A DNA stretch of 53,812 bases from Desulfobulbaceae bacterium. GTDB taxonomy: Bacteria; Desulfobacterota; Desulfobulbia; Desulfobulbales; SURF-16. The notes beneath the pieces are model-generated. The model searched no databases and had not been told where the DNA came from. It worked only from the letters and a program-made list of their open reading frames with translations. Location: contig PKTX01000010.1 of NCBI GenBank assembly GCA_002868945.1, positions 2,159-55,970 on the forward strand. The letters run 5' to 3'. Position 1 is the stretch's first letter, and the number at the start of each line of letters is the position of its first letter. Shown here in pieces: positions 1 through 7,074 of the stretch. Both the position numbers and the translations under genes were made by a program.

Positions 1-97
1 AAACGAAGTGGAGACTCCGATATCGCATATATGCCTGCGCTTATTTTTCTCGCAGTCCTTGATCTCGAACGAAATGACCTATTTCTGGACAGACACT
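1..97. repeat. Family A inverted-repeat element, right end (truncated by window start)
   Basis: This is the right part of a short element whose full copy lies at 3674-3840. It shares the stretch ATGCCTGCGCTTATTTTTCT and the terminal ATTTCTGGACAGACACT. It abuts a family B element directly, and that B copy lacks its left terminal repeat. Element A therefore either inserted into B or the junction was deleted. No coding sequence is visible in it. Confidence 0.75.
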
Positions 98-295
98 ATC
101 TACTGATGCGTCGTCAAAATTCGGCTTGAGCTAAGCGAGCGGAGCGAGACTCCGAAATGCTCCTAAACCCATATAAACTGCACCCCAAGGGTACTCGGAG
201 TGTCGCAGGCTCCCTTACCTCCTCCGGGCGCGCATTTTTTCGCCTCATTTTTCCTAGCCTCAGCTTCGCTCGCTACGTTTTTCAACGGGCTGTTA
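98..295. repeat. Family B short inverted-repeat (MITE-like) element, copy B1
   Basis: About 200 bp, closely matching copies at 6268-6490, 26273-26468 and 28918-29154. The right terminus TTTTTCAACGGGCTGTTA is intact. The left terminus is missing and replaced by the family A end. The last three bases (293-295) are the reverse complement of the TAA stop codon of the neighbouring lipoprotein-sorting gene. No transposase is encoded, so it is a non-autonomous element. Confidence 0.8.
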
Positions 296-1078
296 TCGGA
301 CACGTCGGAGGCTGTTTTTATTAAAGTCGCTCTCCGAAAGTCCGGTGCGAAACCGAAAATTACTCCAGAGCAGCGTGGTTGATTTACCGTTCTGGTGGTT
401 GATCATCTCCATGGTGTGGGCCCGCCAGTAGCGCCCCAGATATTGCTGGTAATCGGCAAAGGTCAGGGTTTTCAGATGGCTGGACTTCCGATCATAATAC
501 TCCACCTTCCAGAGGCGAAAGGCCTCCTTGTCGCGCCAGCTCACCATCCTGGTATAGCCGGAATTGGCGCTATCCACCGGAAAGCTCTCCACCACGGTGC
601 AGTCATGGCCCTTATACAACTCGTCCCGCAGATATTTATAGGTGTATTTTTCCACCTCCTGGCTGGCGATATCCTCATAGGCAAACTCGCTGCCCATAAA
701 GGAACCGGACTTGTTGCGCGAGGCAATGCGCTTCACCCTCTTTAAGGCGGGCAGATAGAGCCACTGATCGTCATCACCCTGTTTGTGGGTGAAGGTGAGC
801 AGGGCCGTGCCCTTGACATCCAGGGGCGAATCAAAGATGGTCAGGCTCTTGTCGCCGTCACCCGCCACCTCCAGGGTGCGCACCCGGATCAGGCGGCGGC
901 TCTCCTGGCCGTGCCTGTTGCGCAGCACCATCTCCATATCAGCGCGGAAATCCGCAAAGCCGTCGTCCCTGGCATCAGCCTGCCGGGCAATGGCCAGACC
1001 GCGCTCCTCGGCACTTTCCGCCAGAACAGCTCCTGGCACCAGACAACAAAGAAAAACAAACAGAACGATTTTTTTCAT
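293..1078 (-). CDS. Outer membrane lipoprotein-sorting protein (LolA-like, PF17131 type)
   Basis: A 261-residue periplasmic protein with a clear Sec signal peptide (residues 1-20, cut near VLA-ES). It has the LolA-like half-barrel composition of the family found with RND exporters: a SLTIFDSPLDVKGTALLTF segment, a DDQWLYLPALKRVKRI segment and a C-terminal DFNKNSLRRVR. By family knowledge it would accept a hydrophobic cargo from the exporter encoded just upstream. Its start overlaps that gene's stop (ATGA), so the two are probably translationally coupled. The TAA stop is formed by the edge of repeat element B1. The natural-looking C-terminus suggests the protein is not truncated. Length and fold fit well; the substrate is unknown. 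Confidence 0.85.
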   Translation of the reverse strand: MKKIVLFVFLCCLVPGAVLAESAEERGLAIARQADARDDGFADFRADMEMVLRNRHGQESRRLIRVRTLEVAGDGDKSLTIFDSPLDVKGTALLTFTHKQGDDDQWLYLPALKRVKRIASRNKSGSFMGSEFAYEDIASQEVEKYTYKYLRDELYKGHDCTVVESFPVDSANSGYTRMVSWRDKEAFRLWKVEYYDRKSSHLKTLTFADYQQYLGRYWRAHTMEMINHQNGKSTTLLWSNFRFRTGLSESDFNKNSLRRVR

Positions 1079-3438
1079 GGCACCTCCTTGGCAGCACGAA
1101 CAGGGGAGTTGCTGCCCGCTTTTTCAACCGGCAGACGGCCCTCCAGCATGACCAGCAGGGCCGGCAGGAAGAAGAAATCCATAATCAGGGCAAAGACAAT
1201 GGTGATGGCGGTCATGGCGCCCATATTGGCGTTGATCTGGAAACCGGAAAAGGCGAGCACCGTAAAACCGGCCGCCAGAATCAGGGTGGTCACCAGAATG
1301 GGGGCACCGACCGTCTTAAAGGCGTAGACCACCGCCTCCGGGGCAGAGGTGCCATGCTCGCGGAGGGCGCGCCGATACTTTGACAGAAAATGGACCGTAT
1401 CATCAACGACAATGCCCATGGTCATGGCCATCATCACCGAGACGGCCAGCCCCACCTGGCCGACGGTGTAGCCCCACAGGCCAAAGGCCATGAAGGCCGG
1501 CGCCAGATTGGGCAGCAGGCTGACCAGGCCCAGCTTGAAACTGCGCAGCACCAGGGCCAAAATAGCGGAGATAAGCAGCAGGGCCACCACCGAGGCGGTC
1601 AGCATCGATTCAATATTGCGCTTGGAGATGTGGGAAAAGATCACCGACAGTCCGGAGCCGTAGCTGTGCATCACCGGCGGCGCGTTCTCTTCAAGCCAGT
1701 GCCGACCAAGCTCCTCCATCTCCCGCACCTGGCGGGTGGTGGTGTCACCCAGGGTAACGGTGAGCCGGGTCGCTGATTTGTCCACGTTGATCCGATCATT
1801 GAGGTCCAGGCCAAAGGGCAGGCTCATCTCATAGAGCAGCAGATACTGGGCCGCCAGATCACGCTGTTCCGGCAGGCGGTACCAGGTGTCATCATCGCCA
1901 TGCATGGAGCGGTTCAGACGCTTGACGATATCGGTGATGGAGTAGACGTGCCGCACCTTGTCCTGGCTGCGAAACCACCGGGCAAACTCATCCACCTTGG
2001 CCAGATAGGCCGGCTCGTTAATCCCGCCCGACTCCCCCGACTCCAGGCTGTAATCAATGATATAAACGCCGGTGAGGTTGGCGATGGAAAACTCCGAGGC
2101 GCGGCGAAAATCATAGCTGTGATCAAAATAGCGCACAAAGTCGTCATCCAGCTCAATGCGGCTCATGCCGGCGGTCATCACCACCATGAGCAGCAGTAAC
2201 CAGCGAAAGAGCGGCGTGCGGCGCGCCACCACAAAGCGACCCAGATCGGCAAAGCGGCCAGCGCGTTTTTCCGAGACAGTGGAGACCCGAATGGGCACCA
2301 GGGCGGCCAGGGCCGGCAGAAAAAACACGGAGTAGAAAAAGGCGGCAGTGACCCCCATGGCCACGATATTACCCAGGTCGTGGAAAGGCGGTGCATCGGA
2401 AAAATTCATGGTGAGAAAACCGATGACCGTGGTCAGCGAGGTCACAAAGACAGGTTGCAGGTTGATGCGCACCGATTCGGCCACCGCCTCCTTTTGGTTA
2501 CGGCCCAGGCGCATCTGCTGAAGCATGGTCACCAGGATATGAATGGAGTCGGCCACGGCCAGGGTGAGAATAATGATGGGGGCATTGGCCGAGGCCGGCG
2601 TGATATGCATGCCCAGCCACCCGGCCAGCCCCATGCCGGTGAGCATGGCCATGAAGACCACGGCAAAGGTGGCCAGCGTGGCCGGCAGGGAACGGAGGGA
2701 GGCGAGCATCACCGTAAAGAAGATGAGCAGCACCAGGGGCATGAGGGTGGTCATGTCCCGACGCGGCGCCTCGCCAAAGGCGTTATCCACCATGATACCG
2801 CCGGTGAGATGCAGGGTTATGCCGGGATAGGCGGCCTCGATTTGACGGGCCAGGGCACGGGCCGCCAGCGCCACCCGGCGCGAGGCATCGGCATCATCGT
2901 GGGGCTTGATGATGTTGACATTCACCCCGGTGACATGGGCGCGGGCCGGAATGAGACTGTCCACCAGGAGGGGTTCGGCAAGGGCAATACGCCGTATTGC
3001 CGCCAGCTCCGCATCATTGAGAAGAGAGGCCTCACGAACCAGGTCCTCGACAATGAGTTCATCGCCGTCGGTCCAGGTATGCTGGAAGTTGGTGATAGAG
3101 CTGACCTTACTGGAATAGGGGAGCTTCCAGGCCTGGCGGGTCAGCTCCTCCACGGCGCTTAAGGTGTGGCGCTCAAAGACGGTGCCCGACTTCGGCTCCA
3201 CCACAAAGAGGACGTTCTCATATTTGGTATAGGTGTTTTCCAGCATCTCCAGGGCCTGGAGCTGCGGATTCTCCTCGGAGAAGTACATGCGGGAGTCATT
3301 GATAAACTCCAAACGCATGATGCCGGCCGCACTGAGACAGGCCACCACGAGCGAGGCAGCCAGCAGCCACCAGCGCCGGCGGACAACCCAAAGCCCGAAC
3401 CATGCCTCAAAACGCCTCACAGGTCTCTTTTCCCTCAC
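1075..3438 (-). CDS. RND superfamily exporter (MMPL-type)
   Basis: 787 residues with the double-repeat RND plan. One transmembrane helix lies near residues 20-40, then a periplasmic loop, about five helices between roughly residues 230 and 390, a second helix near 410 and a second periplasmic domain. A final block of five helices follows and includes the charged motif MGIVVDDTVHFLSKYRRA. This is the type of exporter that moves lipids or other hydrophobic compounds and pairs with a LolA-like periplasmic protein, which here follows with a 4-base overlap. The first start is GTG at 3438. A second GTG at 3420 has a better-placed GAGGGA ribosome binding site and may be the true start. Substrate cannot be told from sequence. 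Confidence 0.9.
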   Translation of the reverse strand: MREKRPVRRFEAWFGLWVVRRRWWLLAASLVVACLSAAGIMRLEFINDSRMYFSEENPQLQALEMLENTYTKYENVLFVVEPKSGTVFERHTLSAVEELTRQAWKLPYSSKVSSITNFQHTWTDGDELIVEDLVREASLLNDAELAAIRRIALAEPLLVDSLIPARAHVTGVNVNIIKPHDDADASRRVALAARALARQIEAAYPGITLHLTGGIMVDNAFGEAPRRDMTTLMPLVLLIFFTVMLASLRSLPATLATFAVVFMAMLTGMGLAGWLGMHITPASANAPIIILTLAVADSIHILVTMLQQMRLGRNQKEAVAESVRINLQPVFVTSLTTVIGFLTMNFSDAPPFHDLGNIVAMGVTAAFFYSVFFLPALAALVPIRVSTVSEKRAGRFADLGRFVVARRTPLFRWLLLLMVVMTAGMSRIELDDDFVRYFDHSYDFRRASEFSIANLTGVYIIDYSLESGESGGINEPAYLAKVDEFARWFRSQDKVRHVYSITDIVKRLNRSMHGDDDTWYRLPEQRDLAAQYLLLYEMSLPFGLDLNDRINVDKSATRLTVTLGDTTTRQVREMEELGRHWLEENAPPVMHSYGSGLSVIFSHISKRNIESMLTASVVALLLISAILALVLRSFKLGLVSLLPNLAPAFMAFGLWGYTVGQVGLAVSVMMAMTMGIVVDDTVHFLSKYRRALREHGTSAPEAVVYAFKTVGAPILVTTLILAAGFTVLAFSGFQINANMGAMTAITIVFALIMDFFFLPALLVMLEGRLPVEKAGSNSPVRAAKEVP

Positions 3439-3673
3439 CGGGATTGCAACAACATCCCCTTTGAATTTGACTGGTTACACTTGATCTTCCTGAACATACC
3501 CGCAGCCTCCATGGGCAGGCAAGGCTATTCTCGCGGCCTCTGCCTTTTTTTGGCTGGAAACCCTTTTTTTCTTGTGCGGGCCATGGCATAGTATGAAAAA
3601 ATTAAAATCTGTATACGTCTTGCGCCACCTGGCCGCAGTCACCGCAAGGCTGTGATCCGATGGCGGATTAACA
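3439..3673. other. Intergenic region upstream of the RND exporter
   Basis: No convincing gene. Short open frames here have no recognisable protein and no good ribosome binding site. The AT-rich stretch near 3590-3615 (TACTAT read on the minus strand) could hold the promoter of the RND operon, but the -35 box is weak. The segment ends at a family A element. Confidence 0.4.
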
Positions 3674-3840
3674 AGTGCCTGTCCAGAAATGGCCCTCTCG
3701 GAGTCTCGCAAACTCGCTTACCGGCCCGATCTCGGCGTCATGCTCAAAAAATAATGCTCGGAATATCAAATATATGCCTGCGCTTATTTTTCTCGCAGTC
3801 CTTGATCTCATACGAAAGGGCCTATTTCTGGACAGACACT
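3674..3840. repeat. Family A inverted-repeat element, complete copy
   Basis: A 167-bp element bounded by AGTGCCTGTCCAGAAAT and ATTTCTGGACAGACACT, which are inverted repeats with two mismatches. The interior carries CTCGGAGTCTCGC and ATGCCTGCGCTTATTTTTCT. Partial copies occupy both ends of this window (1-97 and 53710-53812). It has no coding capacity and resembles a non-autonomous insertion element. The right end stops 14 bases before the hemerythrin start, next to its ribosome binding site, so the element probably forms part of that gene's leader. Confidence 0.8.
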
Positions 3841-3854
3841 AACAAGGAGAGCAA

Positions 3855-4262
3855 ATGGCACGTATCGAATGGGACGATTCTTTTTCCGTGGGCAACAGTG
3901 AGATCGACGACCAGCACAAGAGATGGATTGACCTCTATAACAAGATGGATGAGGCCCTCACCGGCGGCGGCGTCGCCTCCATTGACAGCCTGGCCGGCGA
4001 GGCCCTGGCAGCCATGAACGATTACGCCCACAACCACTTCAAGTTTGAAGAGGCGTACATGGCCAAACTCAACTACCCGAAACTCGTTGAACATCGCCGC
4101 ATCCACCGGGATTTCGAGGATATGATCTACCGCTACAACAGGGAGATCAACGATGGCCAACTCTTCCTCAACTCCAGCCTCATTAAGATAATCCGCAACT
4201 GGCTGCTGGACCATATCCTGCACGAGGACAAAAAATACAGCGCCTTTGCCCAGGGCAGCTGA
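3855..4262 (+). CDS. Bacteriohemerythrin
   Basis: 135 residues, the normal size of a single-domain hemerythrin that binds O2 at a di-iron centre. The ligand pattern is visible: His21 (DDQHKRW), His61 and Glu65 (HFKFE), His80 and His84 (HRRIH), then His120 and Asp125 (HILHED). The start is supported by AAGGAG seven bases upstream. In anaerobes such proteins buffer or deliver oxygen, or sense it. Here it stands alone on the plus strand behind a family A repeat and before an FmdB-type gene. A small relic of a similar gene is seen at 20974-20995. Confidence 0.95.
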   Translation: MARIEWDDSFSVGNSEIDDQHKRWIDLYNKMDEALTGGGVASIDSLAGEALAAMNDYAHNHFKFEEAYMAKLNYPKLVEHRRIHRDFEDMIYRYNREINDGQLFLNSSLIKIIRNWLLDHILHEDKKYSAFAQGS

Positions 4263-4292
4263 CAGCTCTTCGGCACTGTCCGGCCTCGACCC

Positions 4293-4311
4293 GGCAGCAG
4301 CCTTCTGCTGC
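4293..4311 (+). terminator. Possible weak hairpin after the hemerythrin gene
   Basis: GCAGCAG-CCT-CTGCTGC-type inverted repeat about 30 bases after the stop. It has no following T run, so termination would be weak or Rho-assisted. Confidence 0.3.
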
Positions 4312-4346
4312 GCCCGCCTGAAAGGGAATGCTTCTCAAAAAAACAG

Positions 4347-4375
4347 TGGACAAAATGCCCACCGATACTTAAATT
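4347..4375 (+). promoter_or_regulatory. Predicted sigma-70 promoter of the FmdB-type gene
   Basis: TGGACA at 4347-4352, then a 17-base spacer, then TAAATT at 4370-4375. It lies about 40 bases upstream of the start codon in an AT-rich stretch. It is a match by eye to -35/-10 consensus only. Confidence 0.45.
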
Positions 4376-4416
4376 AATGAGATAATTAAATACCTTTCAA
4401 GCCAAGGAGTATGTCC

Positions 4417-4632
4417 ATGCCGATTTATGAATTCAAATGCAATGACTGCCATAAACAATTTGAAACCATACTTACCTCAACAGCCAAAGTATCGGAGGTA
4501 AGCTGTCCTGAGTGCCACAGTAAAAACATCCGCAAGACCATCTCCGCCTCCAGCTATCGCCTGGCCGGCAGGTCAAGCGCTATTCCGGCCGGCGCCCTGT
4601 CCGGTTGTTCCTCCAAAAGCGGATTTTCCTGA
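4417..4632 (+). CDS. FmdB family zinc ribbon protein
   Basis: A 71-residue protein starting MPIYEFKCNDCHKQFE, with two CxxC pairs (CNDC and CPEC) that form a small zinc ribbon typical of the FmdB/regulatory CxxC family. An ATG six bases earlier (4411) is too close to the AAGGAG at 4404-4409. The second ATG at 4417 has correct spacing and gives the family's usual MPxYEF start. The C-terminal tail is Ser/Gly/Ala-rich and disordered, as usual in the family. Function is generally unknown. A strong terminator follows. Confidence 0.9.
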   Translation: MPIYEFKCNDCHKQFETILTSTAKVSEVSCPECHSKNIRKTISASSYRLAGRSSAIPAGALSGCSSKSGFS

Positions 4633-4673
4633 GCATAGCAGGAGAGGCGGTCAGGTTGACCGCTGAGATGAAA

Positions 4674-4711
4674 AAGGAGGCTGCCCCTTTTGGGACAGCC
4701 TCCTTTTTTTT
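4674..4711 (+). terminator. Rho-independent terminator
   Basis: A stem of GGAGGCTG paired with CAGCCTCC, with inner CCC/GGG pairs, followed by a run of eight T. It ends transcription of the FmdB-type gene. The complementary AAAAA on the other side could let it also stop minus-strand transcription from the SET genes. Confidence 0.9.
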
Positions 4712-4741
4712 GCAAACTCAGGCCGGCCACCAGGCATCCAT

Positions 4742-5140
4742 TCATTTCCGCAGCCAGGCAAGGCTCCAGTCGTCCGCATCACAGAACTCAAAATAGTTGC
4801 AGAGCAGTTCCCGACCCACAGGAATGTCGCAGAGGGCCACCATGGTATTGCCCGCCTTGCGATTGGCGACATTGGCCTCACGGCCGCCATGGTTCATGAA
4901 CTGGGCATTATCAAGGCACATATAGACAACATTATCCTCCTTATAGGCAAGCTGCCTGACCTGGTTGAAGGAGGCGGGCGCCAGGCTTTGCGCCATGCTC
5001 CGCCAATATTCCAGGTCAAAGACCAGGTCCACCATGGCGTCAAACGACCAGACCTCCTGGTTGGCCCTGATCGGTTCACCGGCAAAGAGACCGATACCGT
5101 GCACCTGGGAACGATCCAGATAGGTCTTTATCTTAAGCAT
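4742..5140 (-). CDS. SET-domain protein (second of tandem pair)
   Basis: 132 residues consisting almost only of a SET fold, the SAM-dependent lysine methyltransferase domain. Visible motifs are HGIGLFAG near residue 14, the AQFMNHGGREAN version of the NHxxxPN cofactor motif, and GRELLCNYFEF in place of ELxxDY. I chose the ATG at 5140 because homology to the upstream gene begins there (MLKIKTYLDRSQVHGIGLF against MLTVETYLAPSRIHGIGLF); longer upstream reading gives nonsense. It overlaps the upstream SET gene by 8 bases, so the two are coupled. The NH..PN motif is less canonical (REAN, not EAPN) and the DY is NY, so catalysis may be weakened. Target unknown. Confidence 0.85.
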   Translation of the reverse strand: MLKIKTYLDRSQVHGIGLFAGEPIRANQEVWSFDAMVDLVFDLEYWRSMAQSLAPASFNQVRQLAYKEDNVVYMCLDNAQFMNHGGREANVANRKAGNTMVALCDIPVGRELLCNYFEFCDADDWSLAWLRK

Positions 5141-5582
5141 TGACGCACCGATCCCCTTCCACGCTTTGCAGGTAGCTGTAAGGGTCGGGATTGCTTGCCT
5201 CGGAGAAGAAGAAGTCGCTGGTGTCATAGGCCTGGGTATAATCCTCCAGCAGCTCTTCGCCCTGTCTGATATGGCGCAGGGCCACCTCGGCAAAGTCGTG
5301 GACAAAACCGATGTTGGGTGCCTCCCGGCAGTGGTTGATGAATCTGGCGTTATCGGTCACATAAAAGTAGTGGTTGTTGCGCCGATAGGTGGCGTTCATC
5401 AGGTGCTGCAGGGTACAGGTGTCAACACTGCGGCAGAGGGCCAGAAAACGTTCCGGCGCCAGGATCATGTCAATAACATTCTGAAATTTCCAAACAACGG
5501 CACCAGCCGGGATATCATGGCCGGCAAAGAGACCGATGCCATGTATTCTGGATGGTGCCAGATAGGTTTCCACGGTTAACAT
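5133..5582 (-). CDS. SET-domain protein (first of tandem pair)
   Basis: 149 residues and clearly a paralogue of the gene that overlaps its 3' end. It has HGIGLFAGHDIPAGAVVW at the start, ARFINHCREAPNIGF (the SAM-binding NHxxxPN motif) and GEELLEDYTQAYD (the ELxxDY catalytic-tyrosine motif). It therefore looks like the active member of the pair. The ATG at 5582 gives the domain start; further upstream the frame has no homology to the second copy. SET proteins of this minimal size occur in scattered bacteria and probably methylate proteins. The reason for two adjacent copies is not visible; a heteromeric methyltransferase is one possibility. Confidence 0.85.
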   Translation of the reverse strand: MLTVETYLAPSRIHGIGLFAGHDIPAGAVVWKFQNVIDMILAPERFLALCRSVDTCTLQHLMNATYRRNNHYFYVTDNARFINHCREAPNIGFVHDFAEVALRHIRQGEELLEDYTQAYDTSDFFFSEASNPDPYSYLQSVEGDRCVNA

Positions 5583-5593
5583 TGCAGTTCTTC

Positions 5594-5782
5594 TCACAAT
5601 AAAAGCTGGCAAGGCTGACCACCACCCTCCCTCAAAGCCAGGAGGCGGCCCCAGGCCACACCCGTCAGATAGATTTTTCCATGATTGGCCGCATGGCCCT
5701 GCCGGTCCATCGCCAGCCCAAAAGGCCGGCGCCGTGCTGCAGACCCTTTGACAGCCGGGATCCCGGCTGGTGCGGCCAGCAA
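5594..5782 (-). pseudogene. Possible remnant of a beta-propeller-type gene
   Basis: One minus-strand frame contains PFGLAMDRQG and GKIYLTG, reminiscent of NHL/SMP-30 propeller blades (xGLAvDxxGxIYLTD). There is no proper ATG start, and related-looking words (VRGLAADIAG) fall in another frame just upstream. It is best read as a decayed fragment. It could also be chance, and no intact gene can be assigned between 5583 and 5838. Confidence 0.2.
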
Positions 5783-5838
5783 TATCTGCGGCCAGGCCCC
5801 TTACCTGTGCCACGCCTTTCTTCTCTTCTGCCGGGCGC

Positions 5839-6120
5839 TCAGCCACTGAGCAGCAAGGGGGGTGTCCGGGCAAAGAATATTTTCTCACCCTGCCGCAGCT
5901 GCACCGTACCGACAAGCTCTACCCTGCTGCGCAGGAGAGGCAGCAGGCTCTCCAGACCAGAGTCAGGCTGGACAAGATACTTCTCCTCATCACCGGTAAG
6001 CAGTGCCACACCGGTGATGACGCCCTCTGCGTCCCACCTGTCCGGGACAAGCAGGCCCTGAATGGTGACCGCACCGGCGACCGGCGGCCTCTTCCCGTTT
6101 TGTCTGCCCATAGTTGTCAT
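5839..6120 (-). CDS. Small hypothetical protein
   Basis: About 93 residues if read from the ATG at 6120 (MTTMGRQNGKRPP). The body reads as a compact beta-rich domain: AVTIQGLLVPDRWDAEG, ITGVALLTGDEEKYLV, then a leucine-rich helix and RVELVGTVQLRQGEKIFFA. The alternating hydrophobics suggest a small OB-like barrel. I do not recognise a family. Composition is protein-like, which supports a real gene. The ribosome binding site is weak, and the frame stays open upstream to 6219, so the start is uncertain. It lies upstream of the SET genes on the same strand with a roughly 250-base gap. Confidence 0.55.
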   Translation of the reverse strand: MTTMGRQNGKRPPVAGAVTIQGLLVPDRWDAEGVITGVALLTGDEEKYLVQPDSGLESLLPLLRSRVELVGTVQLRQGEKIFFARTPPLLLSG

Positions 6121-6267
6121 TTCCCCAAGGAACACAAGTCCATAACCGAGACCAGGATGCATTTCGCCATACTCATCCGCCCCGATCGTCAATGGCGGCC
6201 TTCCGGAGCGGCTCGCCACGCACCAGCGCCCCGCCTTGTCGCCGCGATGGTGGAGAGAAGTGCGGGT

Positions 6268-6490
6268 TAACAGCCCGTTGAAAAAGGTAGCGAGCGAAGC
6301 TGAGGCTAGGAAAAATAGGGCGAAAAAATGCGCGCCCGCAGGAGGTAAGGGAGCCTGCGACTCTCCGAGTACCCTTGGGTGCAGTTTCCATGTGGTTTAG
6401 GAGCATTTCGGAGTCTCGCTCCGCTCGCTTAGCTCAAGCCGAATTTTGACGACGCATCAGCAAGCGCAGTAGTTTTTCAACGGGCTGTTA
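6268..6490. repeat. Family B MITE-like element, copy B2 (complete)
   Basis: 223 bp bounded by TAACAGCCCGTTGAAAAA and its perfect inverted partner TTTTTCAACGGGCTGTTA. Compared with copies B1 and B4 the interior is in reverse orientation. A TA dinucleotide flanks both ends, as expected if TA is the target site duplicated on insertion. The last three bases supply the TAA stop of the zinc-ribbon gene at 6488-6691. Confidence 0.88.
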
Positions 6491-6691
6491 ATCATCATAG
6501 AACTCATCATAGGTACCAAAGGAATCTTCCTCGTAATAACCACTGGTTTCCAGGGCCTCAAGCCGGACAGGGGCTATGCTGAGAATCTCAAACTCCTGTT
6601 CGCAATCCTCGCAATAGACCTCGTCGCCCGGCTCATTGTCGTCAAATATTCTGATCTCGCCACGACACATGGGACATTTTTTACTCATCAT
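6488..6691 (-). CDS. LysW-like zinc ribbon protein
   Basis: A 67-residue acidic protein with two zinc-ribbon knuckles, KKCPMCRGEI and VYCEDCEQEFE, and an acidic tail (GYYEEDSFGTYDEFYDD). The layout resembles LysW/amino-group carrier proteins: CxxC, a GDEVYCEDC second knuckle, an APVRLEAL strand and a terminal Glu/Asp stretch. It lacks the exact EDWGE end, so a carrier role is uncertain. An upstream AGGAG spaced eight bases from the ATG at 6691 decides the start; ATG at 6688 is an alternative. It lies last in the polyamine gene string. No lysine- or arginine-LysW pathway gene is nearby. The stop codon comes from repeat B2. Confidence 0.8.
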   Translation of the reverse strand: MMSKKCPMCRGEIRIFDDNEPGDEVYCEDCEQEFEILSIAPVRLEALETSGYYEEDSFGTYDEFYDD

Positions 6692-6783
6692 GATCATTTC
6701 TCCTGTCACCTCTACCAGTCCATTACAAAAAACGAGCGCCTCTGCTGATCAGCATCACCGGCTACGTTTTGCGTAGCGGACCA

Positions 6784-7053
6784 TCAAAAAGGATTGGTCT
6801 GCCGGGCAAAAGCGCCCACAATTTCATCATCTTCTTCCAGCTGATATTCCCAGTTGTCCTTCTCGTCGGGAAGCAGCCACTCATCATCCTCCATGGGTTC
6901 CTCCGTCTCTTCAAGATCAAGCTCATAACCGGGCGGCAAACGATCCTCCCCAAGGGGTGGCGGCTCCTCCCGCGACGCTGCCCAAGTGAGATTGTCTGTT
7001 CCGGTCGCCGTCAAGAACAAAAGCAAGGCCACGCCAACGATTTTTCTTTTCAT
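6784..7053 (-). CDS. Small acidic exported protein
   Basis: 89 residues: a Sec signal peptide (about residues 1-26, ending TWAA) followed by about 63 residues extremely rich in Asp and Glu (ELDLEETEEPMEDDEW and YQLEEDDEIVG). No cysteines, no transmembrane helix after the signal, and no family recognised. AAGGAAAAAC precedes the ATG. It begins 21 bases after speB and so belongs to the polyamine operon. A periplasmic acidic protein next to cation-producing enzymes invites a polyamine-binding idea, but that is inference only. Confidence 0.75.
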   Translation of the reverse strand: MKRKIVGVALLLFLTATGTDNLTWAASREEPPPLGEDRLPPGYELDLEETEEPMEDDEWLLPDEKDNWEYQLEEDDEIVGAFARQTNPF

Positions 7054-7074
7054 GTTTTTCCTTAAACGGCGTTG

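Noticed and set aside
5583-5915. Long N-terminal extension of the first SET protein
   Set aside because: The open frame continues upstream to 5915, but the extension has no similarity to the paralogue, no domain character and overlaps another gene's frame; the SET fold starts at 5582.
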